DNA from: Planctomycetaceae bacterium
GTDB taxonomy: Bacteria; Planctomycetota; Planctomycetia; Planctomycetales; Planctomycetaceae
Direction of reading: 5' to 3'
Assembly (NCBI GenBank): GCA_027489895.1
Contig: JAIXZD010000209.1
Span: 1 to 41,384 of the forward strand
DNA length: 41,384 nucleotides
Positions 33,878 through 41,257 of this stretch are shown piece by piece. The notes under the pieces were generated by a model. That model saw nothing but the letters and a program-made list of their open reading frames with translations, had not been told where the DNA came from and made no database searches. Every line of letters begins with the position of its first letter. Within the stretch, counting starts at the first letter, position 1. The position numbers were made by a program, and so were the translations under genes.

Positions 33878-35572
33878 TTAGTGGCCAGTGAACAGGTGCA
33901 TGGCTTCCGGAATCGTCGTAACTCCAAGCACAGCCTTGTCGAGCGCATCTTCGTAGAGCGACTTCATGCCGAACAGGCGAGCTTGTCTACGGATGTTCTG
34001 GGCTGGTTCCGAGCGGAACGCCATGTCACGGATCGCCGAGTTCATCATCATCAACTCGAAGACGGCTTTGCGCCCACGATACCCGGTGTGCTGGCAGTGC
34101 TGGCAGCCCTTGCCGCGCGACCAGTTGGCGGTTTCCAGCTGCTCGGGCGTCAGGCCCAGCGGTTCCAATTCGCTCGGGTCGGGCCGGAACGACTCTTTGC
34201 ATTTCGGGCAAATCACCCGCACGAGCCGCTGGGCCATCACCGCCGTGATGCTGGAGGCCACGAGGAATGGCTGTACGCCCATATCGATGAGGCGCGTAAT
34301 AGAAGCGGGCGCATCGTTCGTGTGCAGCGTACTGAAAACCAAGTGTCCAGTCAAAGAGGCTTGAATTGCCATCTCAGCCGTCTCGGTATCGCGAATCTCT
34401 CCGACGAGGATCACGTTGGGGGCCTGCCGGAGCATGGCCCGGATGATCCGCGAGAAGTCGAGCCCGATGGAGTGCCTCACCTCGACCTGATTGATTCCCG
34501 GGAGGTAGTACTCGACCGGGTCTTCCGCCGTGATGATTTTCCTGTCCGGGCGATTCAGTTCACCAAGGGCACTGTACAGAGTGGTCGTCTTGCCCGAACC
34601 CGTGGGGCCTGTCACCAGAAAGATGCCGTTGGGGCGGCGGATGACGTTTTGAAACCGCCGGTAGTTCTCTTCGCTGAATCCGAGGTTCCGGATCCCGACC
34701 TTAATATTGTCGCGGTCCAGAATTCGCATGACGATCGCCTGACCATGGGCCGTCGGCAGGATCGAAACGCGGAGGTCGAAGTCTTTTCCGTTCACGCGGG
34801 TTTTGATTCGTCCGTCCTGCGGCCGGCGCTTTTCCGAGATATCGATGTTTCCCATGATCTTGAAGCGGGAGATCAAGGCCCCCAGCAGCCGCTTGGGGGG
34901 GCTATCGCGTTCGATCAGTTCTCCGTCGATGCGGTAGCGGATGCGGACGCGGTCCTCGAACGGTTCGACGTGAATGTCGCTGGTCCGCATGCTGACCGCT
35001 TCCGTGATGATCAGATTGCAGAGTTTGATGATGGGAGAGTTTTCATCATCTGCGGCCAGCCCTTTGGCGGAGACTTCCGTCTCGGTGAAGTCGATCGCTG
35101 TTTCGGTGAATTCCTGGATGAGCGAGTCGACCGACTCGGCCTGGCCCTGGCCGTAATGGCGTCCGATGCAGCCCAGAATCGTCTCTTTGCTGGCGACGAT
35201 GGGCCGGACTTCGCGATTGATGATAAACCGGAGTTTATCCAGGACCTCGAAGGCCATGGGGTCGTGCATGGCGACCTGAAGCGCGCCGGAATCGTCCAGG
35301 GCGACGGGCATGACGATGTTTTCGCGGGCGACGGACTCGGGCACCAGCTCGACGACGGAGGGCGGGATCTTCATGGACGCGAGGTCCATGAAGTCGGTCC
35401 CGGTTTCACCGGCCTTGGCTTGCCCAATTTCCCCAGCGCTGGCGTAACCGAGATTGGCCAGGGAGTCTTCGAGGGAGATGCCTTTCCGCGCGGCGTAGTC
35501 CCGCGCCTCGGCCACCTGGTCCTCGCCGACCACTCCGTCGGCGAGCAGTCGTTCCACCCAATCCTGAGCCAT
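33878..35572 (-). CDS. PilB/GspE-family assembly ATPase 2
   Basis: A 564-residue motor ATPase. Like ATPase 1 it has an N-terminal MshEN-like domain (to about 140), Walker A GPTGSGKT (322-329), Asp box TAEDPVEY (348-355), Walker B VILVGEIRD (387-395), LHTNDAP and a CPKC...CQHC zinc site (455/458, 490/493). The two ATPases are clearly related but differ throughout, so they are old paralogues, not a recent copy. The frame is open to 35701, but ATG 35572 begins the recognisable domain (MAQDWVERLLADGVVGEDQ). It is first in the cluster, read before pilT. Confidence 0.94.
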   Translation of the reverse strand: MAQDWVERLLADGVVGEDQVAEARDYAARKGISLEDSLANLGYASAGEIGQAKAGETGTDFMDLASMKIPPSVVELVPESVARENIVMPVALDDSGALQVAMHDPMAFEVLDKLRFIINREVRPIVASKETILGCIGRHYGQGQAESVDSLIQEFTETAIDFTETEVSAKGLAADDENSPIIKLCNLIITEAVSMRTSDIHVEPFEDRVRIRYRIDGELIERDSPPKRLLGALISRFKIMGNIDISEKRRPQDGRIKTRVNGKDFDLRVSILPTAHGQAIVMRILDRDNIKVGIRNLGFSEENYRRFQNVIRRPNGIFLVTGPTGSGKTTTLYSALGELNRPDRKIITAEDPVEYYLPGINQVEVRHSIGLDFSRIIRAMLRQAPNVILVGEIRDTETAEMAIQASLTGHLVFSTLHTNDAPASITRLIDMGVQPFLVASSITAVMAQRLVRVICPKCKESFRPDPSELEPLGLTPEQLETANWSRGKGCQHCQHTGYRGRKAVFELMMMNSAIRDMAFRSEPAQNIRRQARLFGMKSLYEDALDKAVLGVTTIPEAMHLFTGH

Positions 35573-35895
35573 GACAAGACCTTGCGTTGCGAAGCAGAGA
35601 CAACCAGTGACCGGATAAGCCCAGTCGGCAAGAGCGCCGCTGACTGGTCGTGGACAGGTCGTCCCGAGAGGGAACCCCGGCCGGAACGACCGGACCCTCA
35701 ATTCTGCCGGGGGCGAGCGGAGCTTGCAACGCCGGATCGGGGGAACTGGAGAATGGGTGTGCCGGACTCAGGGCCGGGACCGCCCCGAAGCCGCAGAACC
35801 CAACTCCCTTCCCTTTGACCAAACACGGCATGCCCGCGGATGAGCTGTTGGCCGACCGGTGAGGGTCGGCCGATCTGCCTGGTTTTCGCCAAGAA
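35573..35895. other. Gene-free region upstream of ATPase 2
   Basis: It should hold the promoter of ATPase 2 (minus strand) and the end of the small lipoprotein transcript. A strong hairpin lies at 35850-35871. No gene was seen; short reading frames on both strands have no recognisable similarity. Confidence 0.55.
35850..35871 (-). terminator. Hairpin after the small lipoprotein gene
   Basis: GGCCGACC-N6-GGTCGGCC gives a perfect 8-bp GC stem, 25 nt past the lipoprotein stop in transcription direction. No T-run follows on the minus strand, so Rho or a folded-RNA role is as likely. Confidence 0.45.
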
Positions 35896-36396
35896 CTACT
35901 TGGCTGCGGGGAGCTTGAACTCGAGGTCTGTCGCGCCATCGAGTCCGATCTTGGCCTTCATCGGGGAGGTCTGCGGGCTACCAAACTGAGGGGGCACGAT
36001 ATCGCGTGCGCCGGACGCCTGCGGACCTCTTTCCTTAGCCATTTCGGGTGTGAAGGGCTGTCCATCGGGCATCACAAACTTGTGGAACGTGACCGCGTAC
36101 TCCCCCGGCAGAACTCCTTTGAATCCAGTGAGGTCCTTGACCGGTCCGCCGGGCGGGCAGACCAGCGAGAACCGTCCGTCGGCCCCGGTGGTGGCGAATG
36201 CCATCCGGGCTTCCCGTTCGGGCTTTCCAGTCGTGCTGACGGGATTGAAGATAACTTCGACGTCGGCGGCCGGGGCATCACCAATCAGCACCACCCCTTC
36301 GCCGGGGACGAGATCGGGAGAGTATGTTGGTTCAGCCACTCCGGAGCAACCGCAGAGGATGAGGGCGAAAGAGATCGAAGCAACGGAGCGCAGCAT
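35896..36396 (-). CDS. Small lipoprotein with carboxypeptidase-regulatory-like fold
   Basis: A 166-residue protein with the signal MLRSVASISFALILCGC and lipid-attachment Cys17 (LCGC). The rest fits the transthyretin-like/carboxypeptidase regulatory domain common among planctomycete lipoproteins: GEGVVLIGDAPAADVEVIFNP, ATTGADGRFSL and GVLPGEYAVTFHKFVMPDGQPF. These are thought to be surface proteins of unknown role. ATG 36396 is chosen since the 26 residues before it (from 36474) are unlike a signal sequence. It is next to the DUF1559 genes, a common pairing in planctomycetes. Confidence 0.78.
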   Translation of the reverse strand: MLRSVASISFALILCGCSGVAEPTYSPDLVPGEGVVLIGDAPAADVEVIFNPVSTTGKPEREARMAFATTGADGRFSLVCPPGGPVKDLTGFKGVLPGEYAVTFHKFVMPDGQPFTPEMAKERGPQASGARDIVPPQFGSPQTSPMKAKIGLDGATDLEFKLPAAK

Positions 36397-36508
36397 GGTG
36401 GGAAGCTCTGACGGAAGGGGCAAGCAGTGATGCAGAATTGCGAAGAGAGCGGAAAAGCGGCGTTTGTCCGGCAACGAGACCGAAACGGGTCAGATTGACC
36501 AAGTCAGA

Positions 36509-36537
36509 CGCCACTGTTGGAAGAGCCAACAGTGGCG
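36509..36537 (-). terminator. Perfect 12-bp hairpin after DUF1559 gene 1
   Basis: CGCCACTGTTGG-N5-CCAACAGTGGCG, starting 45 nt past the DUF1559 gene 1 stop in transcription direction. It is the longest perfect stem in the window. The bases after it on the minus strand (TCTGACTTGG) are not T-rich, so a REP-like role is also possible. Confidence 0.55.
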
Positions 36538-36581
36538 CGGGGCGATTTGATTCGGCGTAGACACTCAGCGAGGGCGACGAA

Positions 36582-37595
36582 CTAAAACTCGCCGACGATC
36601 TGTCCGTCGGCCATTTTGCACAGGCGATCAATCACCGTGGCGTCGAGGTTCTGCGACAGGAAGCGAACGGAACCATCCGCCAGGACGAACTGGGCTCCGC
36701 CTTCGTGATAGCTTCCGGAGTAGCTCCAACTGGCCAGCTTGGGATGATTATTAGGGTAGGTCGGCGAGTAGTAGTAGTTGTTGATCCCGAAGGTCGGATC
36801 AATCCCGTCCTGGAGCCAGCCTCGGTAAGCCCAAGGGTTCCCATCGCCGTTGAAAATGTCGAACTTCGTTTCCCCAACCATCAGGGTGTTCGAGGTGCCG
36901 TCGGTGCAATCCTTGATCGACGCGCGACTGTTGTCGCCGAAGAGCCGGCGACTGGTCGAGGCTTCAACAGACCAGGTGTTGCAGGCGCCATGTTGGTAAT
37001 ACCCCGTGGTAACGAAGTCGTAGTTGGTCTTGTGTCCGCCCACCCCGGCCACGGCACGATAAGTGCCGGCGTTGGTGCAAAACTGGTTCGAGGACGGCTG
37101 GCTGGGGCAGATCAGGGTTTGAATCGGCGTGCGGGAGAGGTTCGCGTTGGCGGTGATCTGGGCCGTGGTCCCCATGACGGTCTGACCGCTGAGGCCATCA
37201 ATACAGGCTGGCGCCGATCCAGCGCCGGTCGAAGCGGCCGTGGCGTCGGCGATGGCGACCGTCAGATTGAACGAGTTGTAGAGCGGAGCCTGGTCGATGT
37301 ACGGGAGGGTCATGACCCAGCCGTTGGTGTTCATGACGCGGCAATTGGAGCGACCGGCGGCTGTGTAGGCGGCGCAGGCGCCGGAGTTGTAGATCGAGGC
37401 GGGGAAAACGTTGAAGTTGTCGTGGTAGTTGTGCAGGGCCAGGGCCTGCTGCTTCAGGTTGTTGCGGCATTGCGAGCGGCGGGCCGCTTCACGGGCCTGT
37501 TGCACCGCAGGCAGCAGGAGAGCGATCAGGATCGCGATAATCGCAATCACGACCAGCAGTTCAATCAGCGTAAAACCTCGACGACGAGCATTCAT
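36582..37595 (-). CDS. DUF1559 prepilin-like protein 1
   Basis: A 337-residue member of the planctomycete DUF1559 (SBP_bac_10-like) family. From ATG 37595 (GAGGGGG a few nt upstream) the leader NARRRG is followed by [36 protein letters not shown] (Glu +5), and [14 protein letters not shown] is the family's next conserved block. The C-terminal [37 protein letters not shown] carries the H-X9-DG-like signature. Function is not known; the leader shows that it is processed like a type IV pilin. It forms a tandem pair with gene 2, identical in large stretches. Confidence 0.9.
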   Translation of the reverse strand: MNARRRGFTLIELLVVIAIIAILIALLLPAVQQAREAARRSQCRNNLKQQALALHNYHDNFNVFPASIYNSGACAAYTAAGRSNCRVMNTNGWVMTLPYIDQAPLYNSFNLTVAIADATAASTGAGSAPACIDGLSGQTVMGTTAQITANANLSRTPIQTLICPSQPSSNQFCTNAGTYRAVAGVGGHKTNYDFVTTGYYQHGACNTWSVEASTSRRLFGDNSRASIKDCTDGTSNTLMVGETKFDIFNGDGNPWAYRGWLQDGIDPTFGINNYYYSPTYPNNHPKLASWSYSGSYHEGGAQFVLADGSVRFLSQNLDATVIDRLCKMADGQIVGEF

Positions 37596-37652
37596 GGCCC
37601 ACCCCCTCAATCAAAATGCGCTCTAACGAACAAACAGAACGCGTCTCGAATG

Positions 37653-37668
37653 AGCAGAAAATGCGCCA
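37653..37668 (-). promoter_or_regulatory. Sigma-54-like promoter, DUF1559 gene 1
   Basis: On the minus strand TGGCGC-N5-CTGCT matches the RpoN consensus TGGCAC-N5-TTGCT with two changes, and keeps the invariant GG-N10-GC spacing. It would start transcription near 37642 and leave a leader of about 47 nt. The same element is at 39096-39111 before gene 2. Conservation between the two copies begins at this element and continues upstream. Confidence 0.55.
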
Positions 37669-37719
37669 AGGATCAGTCGTTGTGGATGTGGTGGCGTTAA
37701 CGTCTTTGCTGAAATGGAC

Positions 37720-37734
37720 TTGCGCTGTGCGCAA
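37720..37734. promoter_or_regulatory. Inverted repeat upstream of DUF1559 gene 1
   Basis: TTGCGC-TGT-GCGCAA, a perfect 6-bp palindrome about 85 nt before the inferred start of transcription. In gene 2 the matching site (39163-39177) is partly degraded, so its importance is less clear. Confidence 0.35.
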
Positions 37735-37776
37735 ATCGAGCCGACCCTGAGTAGTTTCCCTTGCGGCGATCGGATG

Positions 37777-37793
37777 TTGAGCAGCGTGCTCAA
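37777..37793. promoter_or_regulatory. Palindrome TTGAGCA-N3-TGCTCAA, candidate activator site
   Basis: A perfect 7-bp inverted repeat whose centre lies about 143 nt before the inferred sigma-54 start, within the usual range of sites for sigma-54 activators. The gene 2 copy (39220-39236) keeps both arms and changes only the centre base. Confidence 0.5.
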
Positions 37794-37905
37794 AAGTCGG
37801 GCTGCCGGCAGGCTCATTAGAGGACGCCGGGGGCAGCGTATATCGCCTCCCGCTCTTTGCGAGGCCACCGCCGGGGAAGGGGACCGCTTCGGGGGTGTGT
37901 TTTTT

Positions 37906-37977
37906 TGGGACAGGCTTCCCGCCCGTCGAGCTTCCAGGCTTTTCGGAGAGGAAATGACAGGCTGGAAGCCTATCCCA
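37906..37977 (+). repeat. 72-bp palindromic intergenic element, copy 2
   Basis: Begins TGGGACAGGCTTCC and ends CTGGAAGCCTATCCCA, with arms of about 22 bp of which 19 are complementary. It marks the end of the first duplicated unit. See copies at 5562-5633 and 39351-39422. Confidence 0.75.
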
Positions 37978-38019
37978 CGAAACATCCTGGCCTCGAAGTG
38001 GCTCAGCACGGGCGACGAC

Positions 38020-39036
38020 CTAAAACTCGCCGACAATCTGCCCGTCGGCCATTGCGGACAGGCGGATAATGAGCGCGGTATCCAGATTCTGCGACAGAAA
38101 CCGAACCGAACCATCCGCCAAACAAAAGTGAGCGCCGCCCTCGTGGTAGCTGCCGGCTTGGCTCCAATTGGCCAGGCGCGGATGCACATTGGGGTACATT
38201 GCGTTGTAGAAATACACGTTGATGCCACGTTCGGGGTCAACGCCATCCTGCAGCCAGTTGCGATAGGCCCAGGGGTAAGCCCCACCATTGAAGACGTCAA
38301 ATTTGGTTTCGCCGACCATCAGAGTGTTCGAGGTGCCATCGGTGCAGTCCTTGATGGAGGCGCGGCTGTTGTCGCCAAACAGCCTTCGAGTTGTCGACGC
38401 TTGCGCCGACCAGGTGTTGCAGGCCCCGTGTTGATAGCTGGAAAAGGTGATAAAATCGTAGTTGGTCTTGTGACCGCCCACTCCGCTGACGGCCCTGTAG
38501 TAGACATCAGTTGAACTGGTGAACTGGCTACCTGACGGCTGGCTGGGGCAGATCAGGGTTTGAATCGGCGTCCGTCCGAGGTTGGCGTTGGCGGTGATCT
38601 GGGCAATCGTGCCCATGACGGTTTGTCCGCTGCCGCCGTCGATGCAAGTCGCAGCAGGGCCACTAGATGTGGACGAAGTGGCATCCGACATGGCAACGGA
38701 CAGATTGAACGAGTTGTAGAGCGGGGCCTGATCCATGTAGGGCAGCGTCATGACCCAGCCATTGGTGTTCATGACGCGGCAGTTGGCGCGGCCGGCGGGC
38801 GTGTAGGACGTCGCGCAGACCCCCGCATTGTAAACCGAGGCGGGGAAGACGTTGAAGTTGTCGTGGTAGTTGTGCAGCGCGAGGCCCTGCTGCTTCAGGT
38901 TGTTGCGGCATTGCGAGCGGCGGGCCGCTTCACGGGCCTGTTGCACCGCAGGCAGGAGGAGAGCGATCAGGATCGCGATAATCGCAATCACGACCAGTAG
39001 TTCAATCAGCGTAAAACCCCGACGGCGAGCACCCAT
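38020..39036 (-). CDS. DUF1559 prepilin-like protein 2
   Basis: A 338-residue paralogue of the neighbouring gene. The leader GARRRG and the following [22 protein letters not shown] segment are the same, and several DNA blocks, such as the leader region and the [10 protein letters not shown] region, are nearly identical between the two genes. Differences gather in the middle ([20 protein letters not shown] against [21 protein letters not shown]). AGGGGA lies before ATG 39036. The frame is open to 39105, but the added residues do not look like a leader. Two co-evolving copies may build a mixed filament or be expressed under different conditions; neither is shown. Confidence 0.9.
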   Translation of the reverse strand: MGARRRGFTLIELLVVIAIIAILIALLLPAVQQAREAARRSQCRNNLKQQGLALHNYHDNFNVFPASVYNAGVCATSYTPAGRANCRVMNTNGWVMTLPYMDQAPLYNSFNLSVAMSDATSSTSSGPAATCIDGGSGQTVMGTIAQITANANLGRTPIQTLICPSQPSGSQFTSSTDVYYRAVSGVGGHKTNYDFITFSSYQHGACNTWSAQASTTRRLFGDNSRASIKDCTDGTSNTLMVGETKFDVFNGGAYPWAYRNWLQDGVDPERGINVYFYNAMYPNVHPRLANWSQAGSYHEGGAHFCLADGSVRFLSQNLDTALIIRLSAMADGQIVGEF

Positions 39037-39095
39037 AGTATATCCCCTAAGGTCAAGAAGTGTTCGTAAGAACAAAAACTTCGACTCTACGGTAG

Positions 39096-39111
39096 AGCAG
39101 ATCATGCGCCA
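39096..39111 (-). promoter_or_regulatory. Sigma-54-like promoter, DUF1559 gene 2
   Basis: TGGCGC-N5-CTGCT on the minus strand, identical at the consensus positions to the element at 37653-37668 although the five spacer bases differ. It would give a leader of about 49 nt. Confidence 0.55.
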
Positions 39112-39219
39112 AGGGGCAGTCGTTCCAGATTCAATGGCATTAAAACGCTTACTGCAGTGGACTTACGCTGTGTACAAATCGAGCCGGTTCTAAGTAGTTT
39201 CCCGCTTGGCGATCGGATG

Positions 39220-39236
39220 TTGAGCAGTGTGCTCAA
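39220..39236. promoter_or_regulatory. Palindrome TTGAGCA-N3-TGCTCAA, second copy
   Basis: The same arms as at 37777-37793 with centre GTG instead of GCG, and the same 143-nt distance to the inferred start of transcription. Confidence 0.5.
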
Positions 39237-39350
39237 AAGTCGGGCTACAGGCTGGCTCATTAGTAGATGCCGGGGGCAGCGGATTTCGTCTCCCATTTTT
39301 TGCGAGGCCACCACCGGGGAAGGGGGACCGTATTTTCTGGGAGGTTTTTC

Positions 39351-39422
39351 TGGGACAGGCCCCAGCCCGTCGAGCTTCCGGGCTTTTCAGGAACGACAAT
39401 GACAGGCTGGAAGCCTATCCCA
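39351..39422 (+). repeat. 72-bp palindromic intergenic element, copy 3
   Basis: Begins TGGGACAGGCCCCAGCCCGT and ends CTGGAAGCCTATCCCA; one base shift in the left arm relative to copy 2. It closes the second duplicated unit, as copy 2 closes the first. Confidence 0.75.
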
Positions 39423-39453
39423 CAGACTTTTTCGCCGCCTCTGAGACTGCCTC

Positions 39454-39476
39454 GTAGCGGAGGCGGTGACGCTTCC
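39454..39476 (+). repeat. Short dispersed repeat, family B, copy 3
   Basis: GTAGCGGAGG...GACGCTTCC; see 15948-15970. It lies 35 nt past the stop of the BFD-like gene. Confidence 0.5.
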
Positions 39477-39511
39477 CCCCGCGAAGCGGCCTCTAAACAT
39501 TGCCCTGCTCG

Positions 39512-39826
39512 TTACTCGGCCGGACGCTCTTTTTCCGGTGGCAACGGAATCGCCCCGGCGGCCGGCTTGCCTTTCCCCGCGCGAATGTAGGCCGCCCGTC
39601 CCGCCGCATACGTTTCCGGCGTTGGCTCGCTCGTGATCTCCGGCTCGCGCCCCTGCGACTCGGCGAAGTACCGCTTGAGGTACGGCACGCACCACCCGCA
39701 GCCGGTCCCCGCGCCGCCGCACTCGGCCACCTGGCTCGCCACCCGCGGCTGGTGCAGGCGGATAAAATTCAGCACCTTCCGCTTCGTGATATGGAAGCAG
39801 TAGCAGACCGTGTCATCCAGTTGCAT
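39512..39826 (-). CDS. BFD-like [2Fe-2S]-binding protein
   Basis: A 104-residue protein with the BFD-type cluster-binding pattern C-x-C-x32-C-x2-C (Cys 8, 10, 43, 46: VCYCFHITKRK and GTGCGWC). Bacterioferritin-associated ferredoxins and Fer2_BFD domains pass electrons or help in iron release. The C-terminal 45 residues, Pro/Glu/Ala-rich, are beyond the domain. ATG 39826 is chosen because GGGAG is placed 8 nt before it; a GTG two codons earlier (39832) is possible. It follows the ABM gene on the minus strand by 161 nt. No bacterioferritin gene is in the window. Confidence 0.85.
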   Translation of the reverse strand: MQLDDTVCYCFHITKRKVLNFIRLHQPRVASQVAECGGAGTGCGWCVPYLKRYFAESQGREPEITSEPTPETYAAGRAAYIRAGKGKPAAGAIPLPPEKERPAE

Positions 39827-39987
39827 CGCCACTGCTCCCGAAACGGGCCACCTCCGACAGACAATCCCGCCAACTCACGTCCCGGTTCGCCGGTCTATCG
39901 TTGTGAACGGGTCTTGCCATGGTCTTGGGACCTCGAACTCGCCGGGGGAACTCTCACGAGTTCCGCTACGGCATTCCGTGACCTGCG

Positions 39988-40293
39988 CTAGGCGGGTTCG
40001 AGGATCTGCAGGCCGACGCGGATCACGAAGTCTTTCACCTTGGGGCGGTAGGCCTGCATGTGCGGGGCGACGAGGTGGGCTTCCAGGTGCGCCAGCGATT
40101 CCCACTTTTCGATGACCATCACGAGGTCTTCGCGGGCCGGGGCGGTTGGCAGGCCGGTGTTGAGCTCCACGGCCGGGCCGTACTCGATGCAGCCGGCTTC
40201 GGCACGCACTGGCGCCACGATCTTGTGGAACTCGGCGAGGAATTGCGCACGGGTTCCCGGGTGCAGTTCGATCGAAGCCAGAACATGAATCAC
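39988..40293 (-). CDS. ABM/YgiN-like small monooxygenase-fold protein
   Basis: A 101-residue protein of the antibiotic-biosynthesis monooxygenase (ABM, dimeric alpha-beta barrel) family: MIHVLASIELHPGTRAQFLAEFHKIVAPVRAEAGCIEYGPAVEL...LVMVIEKWESLAHLEAHLVAPHM. Relatives such as YgiN are thought to oxidise quinols without cofactor or to break down haem, but many have no known substrate. The start is the GTG at 40293 with GGAG about 10 nt upstream; the much longer open frame (to 41292) is the shadow of the UPF0173 gene. It is divergent from that gene. Confidence 0.85.
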   Translation of the reverse strand: MIHVLASIELHPGTRAQFLAEFHKIVAPVRAEAGCIEYGPAVELNTGLPTAPAREDLVMVIEKWESLAHLEAHLVAPHMQAYRPKVKDFVIRVGLQILEPA

Positions 40294-40420
40294 GGCAGCG
40301 TCTCCAAAGACCAGAACAGACAAATAGTCGAACAGGCGGACGAAGCATTCCACGCCCCGTCCAATACCGATTGTACAGACTCGCGCCGCACGAGCGATTG
40401 CTCCGCCCACTCCTTCTCCG

Positions 40421-40451
40421 GGGAGCCGGAAGCGTGAGCGCCCCGAGGGCC
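40421..40451 (+). repeat. Dispersed intergenic repeat, family C, copy 2
   Basis: GGGAGCCGGAAGCGTGAGCG... matches 2678-2707 almost base for base over 30 nt. It lies in the divergent gap between the ABM and UPF0173 genes. Confidence 0.6.
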
Positions 40452-40563
40452 ACCCGACACCCCCCTCGCACTGCGGTTCGCAAGCCTCTTGATCGCTATA
40501 CTTCCGGGCAACGATCTGAACGGGTTTGATTTTTCTCTCTGCGTGTCTCGACGAGTTCGTTCC

Positions 40564-41250
40564 ATGCCTCAACAACTCACGTTTCTGGGCCACAGCGTGT
40601 GGGAGCTGAAAACGCCGGAAGCCCGGGTGCTGATCGACCCGTTCTTCACCGGCAACCCCCAGGCCGCGATCTCTGCGGGGGAAGCCCAGGCCGACTTCAT
40701 TGTCGTGACGCACGGGCACGGCGATCACATCGGCGATTGCGTCGAGGTGGCGAAGCGGACGGGAGCGACGGTCATCTCGAACTTTGAGATCTGCGAATGG
40801 CTCACCCGCCAGGGCGTCGCCAAGACACACGCGATGAATCAGGGCGGGGCGTTCACATTCCCGTTCGGCCGCCTGAAGCTGACGGTTGCCCACCACAGTT
40901 CCGGCCTGCCCGATGGTAGCTACGGTGGCAACCCCTCGGGCCTCTTGCTCACGCTCACCAGCGGGGCACGCATCTACCATACGGGCGACACCGCGCTCTT
41001 CTCCGACATGACGCTCTACGCCGAGGGCGGCCTCGATGTCGTCATTCTCCCCATTGGGGACAACTATACCATGGGCACGGACGACGCCCTGAAAGCCCTG
41101 GAGTGGCTGCGCCCCAGGCGGGCTCTCCCCACCCACTACAACACCTGGCCCGTCATCGCGGCCGATGCCGAGCGATTCGCCCAGACGGCCTCCGAAACGC
41201 TGGGGGTGGAAGTGACCGTTCTGAAACCGGGGCAGACCTACGCCTGGTGA
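40564..41250 (+). CDS. UPF0173-family metal-dependent hydrolase
   Basis: A 228-residue metallo-beta-lactamase-fold protein. THGHGDHIGD (H50, H52, D54, H55) is the dinuclear metal-site motif, VAHHSSG and YHTGDTALFSDM add the later ligands, and LPTHYNTWP is typical of UPF0173 (YtkL-like). The reaction is not known. The frame is open from 40489, but ATG 40564 (MPQQLTFLGHSVWELKT) fits the family start. The next gene follows after 7 nt. Confidence 0.9.
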   Translation: MPQQLTFLGHSVWELKTPEARVLIDPFFTGNPQAAISAGEAQADFIVVTHGHGDHIGDCVEVAKRTGATVISNFEICEWLTRQGVAKTHAMNQGGAFTFPFGRLKLTVAHHSSGLPDGSYGGNPSGLLLTLTSGARIYHTGDTALFSDMTLYAEGGLDVVILPIGDNYTMGTDDALKALEWLRPRRALPTHYNTWPVIAADAERFAQTASETLGVEVTVLKPGQTYAW

Positions 41251-41257
41251 CTTTCCG

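Larger units (their letters stand above)
37596..38019. other. Upstream region of DUF1559 gene 1 (duplicated)
   Basis: From about 37650 to 37977 this region aligns with 39090-39422 upstream of gene 2, far beyond the coding sequence. The 50 nt next to the ATG have diverged. It contains the sigma-54-like element, two palindromes and a copy of the 72-bp repeat. Confidence 0.75.
39037..39511. other. Upstream region of DUF1559 gene 2 (duplicated)
   Basis: 39090-39422 aligns with 37650-37977. It contains a second sigma-54-like element, a second TTGAGCA palindrome, a 72-bp repeat and, further on, a family B repeat. The last 80 nt before the BFD-like gene end hold nothing else recognisable. Confidence 0.75.

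Noticed and set aside
33535-33948. 137-residue minus-strand frame in the gap between ATPase 2 and pilT
   Set aside because: Composition is Arg/Cys/Phe-rich without a domain, and it overlaps the end of the ATPase 2 gene.
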